Shown here one piece after another: positions 1 to 6,396 of a stretch of 6,396 nt of DNA; positions within the stretch are counted from its first letter, which is position 1; the number at the start of each line of letters is the position of its first letter. The DNA comes from Bacteroidia bacterium. Lineage in GTDB: Bacteria > Bacteroidota > Bacteroidia > Flavobacteriales > NORP286. Position numbers and translations under genes: made by a program. The notes under the pieces were generated by a model, which was not told the DNA's origin, searched no databases, and saw nothing but the letters and a program-made list of their open reading frames with translations. The stretch lies in NCBI GenBank assembly GCA_016763665.1, contig JAESTI010000049.1:1-6396 (forward strand). The letters run 5' to 3'.

Positions 1-1022
1 ACATGGATACAGTTATTATTTCCAACGATTGTGTTTGGCCCGGAAATACTGATGATGATATCATAACTAATTATAAAGATTTACTTCCAATCGGGTTGGC
101 ATATGGTGCTTCAGGCTTAGTACGAGTAGATCAAACTACAAACTGGGATGGGAAATTGGCATTGAATTGGGCTGATACTCTTTCTAATGGCGTCAACTAC
201 AAACATGCTGATTGTAATGGAGATGGCATTATTGATTTAAACGATATTCCATCAATAATAGATAATTATGGTTTTTCAAATGGTAAATCTTCGAAATGGT
301 CATCATATAATGCAGCCAATCCTGATCTGTATTTTGAATTGAGCAAAGATACCATTGGACCAGGTGATACAGTTGTTGCTAAGATAAAATTAGGAAGAAG
401 TGGCCAGCAGGCTCAAGAAATTTATGGTATTGCTTTTAGGATAAGTTTTAATGCTTCTTTTATAGACAGTGGTTCATTAAGTATGGATTTTAACAACTCA
501 TGGTTGGGTATACGTGATACCAATATGGTGGTGCTTACCAGCAGTGATTATAATAACGGTTTTATGGATGTGGCGCTTACCAGAATTGATCACATGCCAA
601 AAGATGGAGATGGCGAGTTAGGTGCATTGACCTTTGTAACTATAGATAATCTTTCAGGAGGAATTTTCGAACTTGATTTTGAGGAAACCACCATTATCGA
701 TACTGCTGCGACATTGATACCTCATAATCCGTTACCTGATTCTACCTTAGTTATCAACGGAATAGCTGACTTATTACTGGTAGGTAAGAATGTTGAGATA
801 TATCCAAACCCTGCAACTGATAATATTCACATTGATGCAGGAAATCTGAAAGTGCAGGTTGTGAAATTGTATGATATTCTAGGTTCTTTGGTATTGAAAC
901 AAGAGTTTAGCAAACTTCAATATATTGATATCAATACAAGCAATATTCCTGTAGGAGTTTACATCCTGACCTTAGAAACTAATAAGGGTACTGTTACCAG
1001 AAGAGTTGATATAGTTAAATAG
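1..1022 (+). CDS. Secreted protein with dockerin-like repeats and type IX sorting domain (5' partial)
   Basis: This is the C-terminal part of a cell-surface or secreted protein; the reading frame is open to the window edge, so the ATG at position 3 is probably internal. Numbering residues from that ATG: residues 11-35 and 69-90 form a dockerin-like pair of calcium loops. The second (D70, N72, D74, G75, D78, D81) fits the consensus fully; in the first (N15, D17, D19, N23, D26) the usual glycine at loop position 6 is isoleucine 20. Residues 108-253 are beta-rich and resemble cohesin-like domains (inferred from pattern). Residues 262-339 are a type IX secretion sorting domain: YPNPATDNIHI, then LYDILGSLVL, then the NIPVGVYILTL and RRVDIVK strands. 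Such proteins are exported by Sec, cross the outer membrane by the Por machinery, and are released or anchored after removal of this domain. The catalytic or binding part, if any, lies upstream and cannot be seen, so no specific function is assigned. Confidence 0.9.
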   Translation, partial: MDTVIISNDCVWPGNTDDDIITNYKDLLPIGLAYGASGLVRVDQTTNWDGKLALNWADTLSNGVNYKHADCNGDGIIDLNDIPSIIDNYGFSNGKSSKWSSYNAANPDLYFELSKDTIGPGDTVVAKIKLGRSGQQAQEIYGIAFRISFNASFIDSGSLSMDFNNSWLGIRDTNMVVLTSSDYNNGFMDVALTRIDHMPKDGDGELGALTFVTIDNLSGGIFELDFEETTIIDTAATLIPHNPLPDSTLVINGIADLLLVGKNVEIYPNPATDNIHIDAGNLKVQVVKLYDILGSLVLKQEFSKLQYIDINTSNIPVGVYILTLETNKGTVTRRVDIVK

Positions 1023-1028
1023 TGTATT

Positions 1029-1070
1029 AGCTGATAGCTTATAGCCAATAGCTAACAAGCTATAGACTAA
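1029..1070. repeat. Degenerate 7-bp tandem repeat in convergent gap
   Basis: Six consecutive 7-bp units are visible: AGCTGAT, AGCTTAT, AGCCAAT, AGCTAAC, AAGCTAT, AGACTAA. They fill most of the 44-bp gap between the convergent upstream gene and recX, and the last unit contains the recX stop codon (TAG on the minus strand, 1067-1069). Two alternative small stems can form: TTAGCT 1027-1032 with AGCTAA 1050-1055, or ATAGCTT 1034-1040 with AAGCTAT 1057-1063. Neither is followed by a T-run, so a terminator role is possible but not shown. The 18-mer at 1034-1051 recurs exactly at 2920-2937. Confidence 0.7.
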
Positions 1071-1525
1071 TTTATTTCTTTCCAAATCAACTCATACTCA
1101 AATCCTCTGGATAGCCCGAAATCAAGTAGCTTTTTCTTTCTCTTAGTTGGATCTTGCTCTTTTAACAATGCTGCTTTTCTTGAGAGGATATGACTTAAAA
1201 TTTTCAAATATTCTTCTTGATCTATATGGTTTAATCCTTGTTCAATTAAATTATCTGGAATTTGCTTTTGCCAAAGATGTTGCTTGATCTTTAATTTTCC
1301 CCATCGTTTAATCAAAAATTTATCGTGTGCGTATGCCTTTGCATAACGCTGCTCGTTGATAAAACCTTGTTTTTCTAATTCCGGAATTACTCTTTCAATT
1401 ATTGATAATTCGTAACCGTATTTCGTTAGTTTTTCTCTAATATCTTTAATGCAAACTTCTCTTTTTAAACAAGCGTTTTGCGCAAGCAGAAGACATTTTT
1501 TGTATTGATTCTCATCTCTTGACAT
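1067..1525 (-). CDS. recX: Regulatory protein RecX
   Basis: RecX is a small, all-helical cytoplasmic protein that binds RecA filaments and modulates recombination and the SOS response. The 152-residue length fits the family, which is built from three tandem three-helix repeats. Signature segments seen are GFINEQRYAKAYAHDKF at residues 54-70, followed by KRWGKLKIKQHLWQKQI at 73-89 (the family's glycine-basic-IxxxLxxKxI pattern), and RGFEYELI at 140-147 near the C-terminus. The chosen ATG (1523-1525) gives the usual short N-terminus before the first helix repeat (about residues 6-36). recA is not in this window, so the gene stands alone. It is convergent with the upstream secreted-protein gene and divergent from the transporter gene, with 57 bp between the two starts. 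Its stop codon falls inside the 7-bp repeat tract. Confidence 0.9.
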   Translation of the reverse strand: MSRDENQYKKCLLLAQNACLKREVCIKDIREKLTKYGYELSIIERVIPELEKQGFINEQRYAKAYAHDKFLIKRWGKLKIKQHLWQKQIPDNLIEQGLNHIDQEEYLKILSHILSRKAALLKEQDPTKRKKKLLDFGLSRGFEYELIWKEIN

Positions 1526-1582
1526 TAATTGGCTACTTTCGCGTTAACTATAAAAATGATCTAAATATCGTTATAATCTTCC

Positions 1583-2848
1583 TTGAAAAACACTAAGGCG
1601 CTTACATTATTACTATGCGGCAATGCAGTTTTGCAGTTTAGTCAGGGGATATGCATGATCGCCATCCCGTGGTATTATACTGATATCTTAAAACAACCAT
1701 CAGCATTTGGAGTTATGTATGCCATCGCTACAGTTGCCACTATTTTTTGGAATCCATTGGCAGGTACTTTAATTGACCGATATCCAAGAAAGCGTATTTT
1801 TATGATGGTTGCTTTTTTTACCGGTTTAACATTACTCTTATCTTCTTTGGTAGGATATCAAAGCGGATCAATTCCTTCTTTTTTTATTGTGCTGGTATTT
1901 ACGGCAACCCTCTTCAATTTTAACATTCATTATCCAAATTTATATGCCTTTGCTCAGGAGATCACGCAAAAGGGAGATTATAAAAGAGTGAATACATATC
2001 TGGAAATTCAAGGACAGATAACCTTGATGATTGCTGGCGCGATGGCTGCATTGTTAGTAGCTGGTGTTGATGATGGCATTTTAAAATTCTTAGGAATAAC
2101 GGTTCAATTGCTTTTTTCAATTGAAGCATGGAGTTTGCAAAAAATATTTATGCTAAATGCAATAACTTATTTCCTTGCGGTTATTGTTGTGTCATTTATA
2201 AAATATGTTCCGGCAGAGCAAAGGCAAATAGAAATGGGTAGTATTCTTAAAAGATTTAAAACAGGGATCAGTTTTTTAAGGCAAAATCCAATGCTCTTTG
2301 TTTTTGGCAATGCATCGTATTCAATTTTTGTTACGGTTTTAATTGGAGTAATATTTATATTTCCGATGTATGTGAGTCATCATTTAAATGCGAATGCACA
2401 GGTTTATGCTTCCTCGGAAATATTTTTTGCATTTGGAGCGGTGTTGGCAGGAGTGAGTATGCAATGGCTTTTCAAAAAAATTAATACAGTAAAGTCCATA
2501 ATTATAATGATGTTTGTTACCGCTTTTATTTTCTGGTTGGGATATTTTACCAGATCTGTATTTATTTTCTATATGATCTGTTTATTGTTAGGATTAAGCA
2601 ATGCAGGTACAAGAATATTACGAGTAACATATTTATTCAATCATATTACCAATGATATTATTGGAAGATCAAACAGTGTATTTGCAGTAATTAATATAAT
2701 TTTGAGGAGTATTTTTCTGATAATATTTTCAATTCCGTTTATTACGGATGGTAATAATGTAGTATATGCTATGTTGATGTTAGGTTGCTTTGCATTTATA
2801 TCAGGATCAGTGTTGGTTATTTATTACGGGAAGATGGAGAAGAATTAA
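1583..2848 (+). CDS. Major facilitator superfamily transporter, MefA-like (DHA3) type
   Basis: This is an inner-membrane secondary transporter of 421 residues with about 12 hydrophobic segments, near residues 7-33, 41-62, 72-92, 98-122, 143-165, 187-208, 236-263, 277-297, 303-320, 324-342, 362-386 and 392-415. The loop between helices 2 and 3 carries the MFS motif A, GTLIDRYPRKR (61-71). Overall pattern resembles macrolide- or multidrug-efflux-like MFS proteins, but the substrate cannot be told from sequence. The start is TTG at 1583: an in-frame TAA lies at 1574-1576, and the first in-frame ATG (codon 25) would cut away most of helix 1. No Shine-Dalgarno sequence is seen, as is usual in Bacteroidota. 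The gene is divergent from recX and is followed by a 223-bp repeat-filled gap, so cotranscription with murF-alr is uncertain. Confidence 0.88.
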   Translation: MKNTKALTLLLCGNAVLQFSQGICMIAIPWYYTDILKQPSAFGVMYAIATVATIFWNPLAGTLIDRYPRKRIFMMVAFFTGLTLLLSSLVGYQSGSIPSFFIVLVFTATLFNFNIHYPNLYAFAQEITQKGDYKRVNTYLEIQGQITLMIAGAMAALLVAGVDDGILKFLGITVQLLFSIEAWSLQKIFMLNAITYFLAVIVVSFIKYVPAEQRQIEMGSILKRFKTGISFLRQNPMLFVFGNASYSIFVTVLIGVIFIFPMYVSHHLNANAQVYASSEIFFAFGAVLAGVSMQWLFKKINTVKSIIIMMFVTAFIFWLGYFTRSVFIFYMICLLLGLSNAGTRILRVTYLFNHITNDIIGRSNSVFAVINIILRSIFLIIFSIPFITDGNNVVYAMLMLGCFAFISGSVLVIYYGKMEKN

Positions 2849-3067
2849 TGAACAATGCTAATCTGCTAATTCTACGAATGATACCAATATTAGACTAATA
2901 CACGAATGGATAATAGCCAATAGCTTATAGCCAATAGTTTATATGAATAGACAATACGCGAATTAACGAATAGAACAATGAAACAATAGAACAATTGAAC
3001 AATCCCCGAATTGAAAAATATACGAATACACGATTATACGAATCACCGAATTTACTAATACACGAAT
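2849..3067. repeat. AAT-ended 7-8 bp periodic repeat tract
   Basis: Almost the whole gap between the transporter stop and the murF-alr start splits into short units ending in AAT. Positions 2849-2914 give eight units of 6-11 bp (for example TGAACAAT, CTGCTAAT, ACACGAAT). Positions 2915-2942 give four 7-bp units (AGCCAAT, AGCTTAT, AGCCAAT, AGTTTAT), then one unit of 6 and one of 7. Positions 2956-3067 give fourteen uninterrupted 8-bp units, 13 ending in AAT and seven in CGAAT; ATACGAAT occurs exactly twice and so does AGAACAAT. The tract stops four bases before the murF-alr ATG. No promoter resembling the Bacteroidota TAnnTTTG box and no Shine-Dalgarno sequence is recognisable, so the promoter of the next gene is either hidden in the repeat or upstream. 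Confidence 0.8.
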
Positions 3068-3071
3068 ATTA

Positions 3072-5561
3072 ATGAGTTCAGCTAAATATACCATATCAGT
3101 AATTGAAGATGTTGTCGAGGGATCGGTTCTTACAAAGTTGAATTCTGAAATGATGATTGACGATATACTGATTGACAGTAGAAAAGCATATAATACTAAA
3201 AGTTCTCTTTTCTTTGCTTTGGTTGGAGAAAGAAACAACGGACATCATTATTTGAAAGATGTATACAGATCGGGAGTGAGGAACTTTATAGTTAGCGAAG
3301 AAATAAATGTTGATGAATTCCCGAATGCGAATTTTATAAAGGTTTCCAATTGCGTAACCGCGCTGCAAAAGCTCTGTGCCCATCACAGAAAAAACTTTAA
3401 TATCCCAATTATTGGGATTACCGGCAGTAATGGAAAAACCATAGTTAAAGAGTGGTTGTATCAACTTTTACTTCATGATTATAAAATTGTAAGAAGTCCC
3501 AAAAGCTATAATTCACAAGTTGGTGTGCCATTGTCGGTATGGAACATTAACGATGAACATGATCTTGGTGTTTTTGAAGCTGGTATTTCGCAAAGCGAAG
3601 AAATGCAAAACCTGGAGCAGGTAATAGTACCTACCCTTGGAGTATTAACTAATATTGGGGATGCACATGATGAGGGATTTGATAGTAGATCTGAAAAAAT
3701 TCAGGAAAAGCTAAAGCTGTTTGAGAATTGTGAAACTGTTGTGTATTGTATTGATGATCTGGATGAGAAGCCAGAATTTAAAAATGCATTTACCTGGTCA
3801 AAAAATGAAGATGCGGACATCAAAGTGAATGAAATAAAAAAGTCGCAAACAACAACTACAATAACGGCGACACATAAGACTGCGGATATTAATATTGATG
3901 TTCCCTTTTCTGATGATGCTTCTATTGACAATGCCATCACTTGCTGGGCAGTGATGTTGCAAATGAATGTTGCTCAGGAGATCATTAAGGAAAGAATTAG
4001 AAATCTTTCTCCGGTGGCAATGCGGTTGCAGTTGAATTCTGGAATTAACGGTTGTACGATTATCAATGATAGCTATAATTCAGATTTGGGATCATTAAAT
4101 ATTGCTCTTGATCTACTAAGCCAACAAAATCAACACAGCAAAAAAACGGTCATACTATCCGATATTCTTCAAACCGGATTAGATGAACAGCAATTATATA
4201 CTTCAGTTCAGGAACTTCTAACTCAAAAGGGAGTAGATAGGTTAATAGGTATAGGGAATTCCATTTGTCAAAACTATCAATGTTTTGGGATCGAAAAGAA
4301 GATCTATTTGGATACTGAATCTTTCTTGAAGGAGTTTAACTCATTTGATTTTAACAATGAAGCCATACTATTAAAAGGCTCACGAAAATTTAAGTTTGAA
4401 AAAACTGGTCATTTGCTTCAACAGAAAGATCACCAAACTGTACTTGAAATAAACCTAAATGCCATTACACATAACCTGAATTATTACAGATCAAAATTAA
4501 AGCCTTCCACAAAGATCATGGCAATGGTCAAAGCTTTTTCTTATGGAAGCGGGAGTTATGAGGTGGCCAATTTACTGCAATACCACAAGGTAGATTATTT
4601 GGCTGTAGCTTATGCTGATGAAGGAGTAGCATTGAGAAAATCTGGAATCACAATGCCTATTATGGTAATGAATCCTGAATCTCAAAGTTTTAATGCCATT
4701 ATAAAATACAAGCTAGAACCGGAAATTTACAGCATTGAATTATTGAAAAGTTTTGTAACAAGTTTAACAGAATCCTTTAATAGGCAAGATTCAAATAAAT
4801 TTCCAATTCATATTAAACTGGAAACGGGAATGCACCGGTTGGGTTTTTCTATGGATGAATTGGATGAGTTATTGGGATTTTTAGTTGATAATGATCAAGT
4901 GGAAGTTATATCGGTATTTTCCCATTTAGCAGCAAGTGATGAAAGTGAGGATGATGAGTTTACAAAGCAACAGATTGGAAGTCTTAACACTTCTTGTGAA
5001 AAATTATCAAAAGGATTAGAATATTCTTTCCTAAAACATATTTTAAATTCTGCAGGAATTATTCGATTTCCCGATGCCCAGATGGATATGGTGCGGTTAG
5101 GAATTGGTTTGTATGGAATTGATAGCCTGCCTGCAGGACAGGCAGGTTCAGCTAAAGTTCAAAATGAATTGCAACAAGTAAGCACATTCAAAGCAACTAT
5201 TTCCCAAATTAAAGAGGTAAAAGAAGGGGAGAGTGTTGGTTATAATCGAAAATTAAAAGTAGATCATCCAATGAAAATAGGCACTGTGGGAGTTGGATAT
5301 GCTGACGGGCTTAATAGAAAATTAGGAAATGGAAACTATCAATTGCTGGTGAAGGGAAAAAAAGCACTAATTGTTGGGAATATTTGTATGGATATGTGTA
5401 TGATAGATGTAACGGATATGGATGTGAATGAAGGGGATGAGGTTTTAATATTTGGAGAATCCTTGCCAATTAACGAAATGGCAAAAGCGCTTGATACCAT
5501 ACCTTATGAAATTCTAACTTCAGTTTCTCAAAGAGTGAAAAGGGTTTATTATCAGGAGTAA
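3072..5561 (+). CDS. murF-alr: Bifunctional MurF ligase / alanine racemase fusion
   Basis: This 829-residue cytoplasmic protein joins two steps of peptidoglycan synthesis. Residues 1-450 are MurF, which attaches D-Ala-D-Ala to UDP-MurNAc-tripeptide using ATP: P-loop GITGSNGKT (115-123), EAGIS (169-173), TNIGDAHDEGF (193-203), INDSYNSD (331-338) and KGSRKFKFE (435-443). Residues 457-829 are a fold-type III PLP alanine racemase: the PLP lysine is K487 in AMVKAFSYGSG, with MHRLGF (R589), FSHLAASD, and MVRLGIGLYG (R675). The second catalytic base is probably Y743 in VGYADG; GNICMDM (769-775) and PYEILTSVSQRV follow. All expected active-site motifs are present, so both halves are probably active. 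The length fits the Bacteroidota fusion family. The ATG at 3072 gives the usual short MurF N-terminus. One oddity is LPAGQAG at 686-692, encoded by a GC-rich palindrome and apparently extra to the family. The upstream gap is a repeat tract and the gene is convergent with meaB. Confidence 0.95.
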   Translation: MSSAKYTISVIEDVVEGSVLTKLNSEMMIDDILIDSRKAYNTKSSLFFALVGERNNGHHYLKDVYRSGVRNFIVSEEINVDEFPNANFIKVSNCVTALQKLCAHHRKNFNIPIIGITGSNGKTIVKEWLYQLLLHDYKIVRSPKSYNSQVGVPLSVWNINDEHDLGVFEAGISQSEEMQNLEQVIVPTLGVLTNIGDAHDEGFDSRSEKIQEKLKLFENCETVVYCIDDLDEKPEFKNAFTWSKNEDADIKVNEIKKSQTTTTITATHKTADINIDVPFSDDASIDNAITCWAVMLQMNVAQEIIKERIRNLSPVAMRLQLNSGINGCTIINDSYNSDLGSLNIALDLLSQQNQHSKKTVILSDILQTGLDEQQLYTSVQELLTQKGVDRLIGIGNSICQNYQCFGIEKKIYLDTESFLKEFNSFDFNNEAILLKGSRKFKFEKTGHLLQQKDHQTVLEINLNAITHNLNYYRSKLKPSTKIMAMVKAFSYGSGSYEVANLLQYHKVDYLAVAYADEGVALRKSGITMPIMVMNPESQSFNAIIKYKLEPEIYSIELLKSFVTSLTESFNRQDSNKFPIHIKLETGMHRLGFSMDELDELLGFLVDNDQVEVISVFSHLAASDESEDDEFTKQQIGSLNTSCEKLSKGLEYSFLKHILNSAGIIRFPDAQMDMVRLGIGLYGIDSLPAGQAGSAKVQNELQQVSTFKATISQIKEVKEGESVGYNRKLKVDHPMKIGTVGVGYADGLNRKLGNGNYQLLVKGKKALIVGNICMDMCMIDVTDMDVNEGDEVLIFGESLPINEMAKALDTIPYEILTSVSQRVKRVYYQE
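5126..5146. repeat. GC-rich 21-nt palindromic insert within the racemase domain
   Basis: Perfect 8-bp inverted repeats, CCTGCCTG (5126-5133) and CAGGCAGG (5139-5146), flank a 5-nt loop CAGGA. Fourteen of the 16 arm pairs' neighbours in the gene are AT-rich, making this GC-rich block stand out. It is 21 nt long, a multiple of three, and has no stop codon in any of the six frames. In the murF-alr frame it spans LPAGQAG (686-692), between the conserved GLYGID segment and the QQVSTFKATISQI strand, where family members usually have a short variable loop. It looks like a small mobile or REP-like palindrome tolerated in a surface loop (inference). Confidence 0.7.
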
Positions 5562-5586
5562 ATATTCTTAATTCGTATCAATTTTT

Positions 5587-5645
5587 GGTCAGACTGAGTT
5601 TATCGAAGTCCTTACCGTCCATATTTCGAAAAACTCAATATGACC
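5587..5645. repeat. 59-nt imperfect hairpin in convergent gap
   Basis: Between the convergent murF-alr and meaB genes, 20 of 23 opposed positions can pair. GGTCA 5587-5591 pairs with TGACC 5641-5645, GAGTTT 5596-5601 with AAACTC 5631-5636, and TCGAAGT 5603-5609 with ATTTCGA 5623-5629 (one G-T wobble); mismatches lie at 5592/5640, 5594/5638 and 5602/5630. The loop is 13 nt (5610-5622). Its position fits a terminator serving both genes, but there is no T-run on either side, so it may instead be a dispersed palindromic repeat. The left arm, with TGAG then CGAAGTC, resembles intergenic repeats I recall from several bacterial genomes (unverified). Confidence 0.65.
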
Positions 5646-5657
5646 TCCTACTTTGAA

Positions 5658-6396
5658 TTATTTATCCCAATTATTCACAAAAGCATACAAATTAAACCCA
5701 TCTCTATTTATTGAATTCTCAAGGGATTCCTTTAAAGTACTCCTATCAACATCTTTCATTCGATTATTTTGAATGAGTTTATATGCCTTTTCGGTAAATA
5801 GATGAATCGAGTTGTCTTTTTTATCTATTGATTTTTGATGATTGGCAATTTGCTCCAACAATCCTTCAATTCCTGAACTCTGAGTGGCAATAGCTTTCAC
5901 TACTGATGGCTTCCAGGAGTCACCAGATTTATCTTTCAAGAAATTATGCAAGTTTTTAACAAAAGCATCTGCACCATCTCTGTCAGCTTTGTTAACAACA
6001 AAAATATCAGCGATCTCCATGATGCCTGATTTAAGTGTCTGTATTTCATCACCGGATTCTGGAACCAAAACAAGAACGGTGGTATCTGCTAAACCAATAA
6101 TTTCAATTTCAGATTGGCCTACTCCAACGGTTTCAACGATCACCTGATCAAATCCTGCTGATTTCATGACATCAACAACTTCAATGGTTTTAGCTGATAA
6201 GCCACCCAATGAACCCCTGGTTGCTAAAGACCTGATAAAAATATGTTCATCATTAAAATGCTCACCCATTCTAACTCTATCACCAAGCAGTGAGCCTAAA
6301 TTGAAAGGCGAAGTAGGATCAATAGCAATTACACCTACTTTTTTGCCATCTTTTGATAGTTGAGCCAGAATGCCATTAACCAATGTACTTTTACCT
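5658..6396 (-). CDS. meaB: Methylmalonyl-CoA mutase-associated GTPase MeaB (5' partial)
   Basis: MeaB (also called ArgK) is a cytoplasmic G3E-type P-loop GTPase that guards adenosylcobalamin loading and protects methylmalonyl-CoA mutase, the enzyme linking propionyl-CoA and succinyl-CoA. About 245 of roughly 330 residues are visible; the N-terminus lies beyond the window end. The frame reads straight through the edge with GKSTLVNG, the end of the Walker A motif (GKST at 6384-6395), so the TTG at 6381-6383 is an internal leucine and not a start. Downstream come AIDPTSPFNLGSLLGDRVRM, FIRSLATRGSLGGLS, the Walker B region ETVGVGQSE (6108-6134), and the guanine-specificity motif NKAD (5982-5993). 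ATQSSGIEGL probably forms the G5 loop. The C-terminal helical region is complete to the TAA. The mutase genes are not in the window. Confidence 0.93.
   Translation of the reverse strand, partial: GKSTLVNGILAQLSKDGKKVGVIAIDPTSPFNLGSLLGDRVRMGEHFNDEHIFIRSLATRGSLGGLSAKTIEVVDVMKSAGFDQVIVETVGVGQSEIEIIGLADTTVLVLVPESGDEIQTLKSGIMEIADIFVVNKADRDGADAFVKNLHNFLKDKSGDSWKPSVVKAIATQSSGIEGLLEQIANHQKSIDKKDNSIHLFTEKAYKLIQNNRMKDVDRSTLKESLENSINRDGFNLYAFVNNWDK

Noticed and set aside
1534..1541. TACTTTCG, close to the Bacteroidota -7 box TAnnTTTG, upstream of the transporter
   Set aside because: It differs at one conserved position and no TTG or TTTG element lies at the expected distance of about 19-21 bp upstream, so I do not call a promoter.
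2848..2895. Short ORF starting at the ATG overlapping the transporter stop (TAATG), about 15 codons
   Set aside because: It is made wholly of the repeat units, ends after about 15 codons, and has no recognisable features; the TAATG overlap is probably chance.
3318..3337. CCGAAT and GCGAAT, resembling the repeat units, inside murF-alr
   Set aside because: They encode DEFPNANF in a normal variable part of MurF without the 8-bp period; ordinary coding sequence explains them.
2963..3464. Minus-strand ORFs of 91 and 122 codons over the repeat tract and the start of murF-alr
   Set aside because: They lie opposite a clearly recognised coding region, show no family pattern, and their codons mirror the MurF reading frame.
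3973..3986. Near-identical stretch of about 14 nt (TGCTCAGGAGATCA) in the transporter (around 1952) and in murF-alr
   Set aside because: Both encode the peptide AQEI by the same codons inside unrelated conserved proteins; a chance match is more likely than a repeat.
5571..5578. ATTCGTAT, the reverse complement of the ATACGAAT repeat unit, just after murF-alr
   Set aside because: A single 8-mer in AT-rich sequence, without neighbouring units, is not enough to call another repeat locus.
5884..6363. Plus-strand ORFs of 87 and 65 codons opposite meaB
   Set aside because: The minus strand encodes conserved GTPase motifs throughout; these are antisense shadows with low-complexity serine- and threonine-rich translations.

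Overview
This is an AT-rich window with five protein-coding genes and two repeat-rich gaps, almost certainly from the phylum Bacteroidota. Three things point there: a secreted protein ending in a type IX secretion (Por) sorting domain, a single-chain MurF-alanine racemase fusion typical of that phylum, and start regions without Shine-Dalgarno sequences. I cannot name the genus.

Layout: (1) positions 1-1022, + strand, hold the 3' part of a large secreted protein with a dockerin-like calcium repeat pair, a probable cohesin-like beta domain and a type IX sorting domain. (2) A 44-bp gap made of 7-bp repeat units separates it from the convergent recX gene (1067-1525, - strand). (3) Divergent from recX is a 12-helix major facilitator transporter (1583-2848, + strand) that starts at TTG. 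(4) Positions 2849-3071 are a non-coding tract of degenerate 6-11 bp units ending in AAT; it settles into a strict 8-bp period for 14 units and runs almost up to the next start codon. (5) Positions 3072-5561, + strand, encode the MurF-Alr fusion, which makes D-alanine and adds D-Ala-D-Ala to the peptidoglycan precursor. (6) A 59-nt imperfect hairpin lies in the convergent gap before the 3' part of meaB (5658 to the window end, - strand), the GTPase chaperone of methylmalonyl-CoA mutase.

The genes are functionally unrelated housekeeping and accessory genes; only the transporter and murF-alr are codirectional, and the repeat tract separates them. I see no defence system, CRISPR array, RNA gene, transposase or new multi-gene system. 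The interesting material is small-scale repeat biology: a GC-rich 21-nt palindrome inserted in frame in the racemase domain (adding LPAGQAG), AAT-ended periodic repeats in two gaps sharing an exact 18-mer, and the convergent-gap hairpin.
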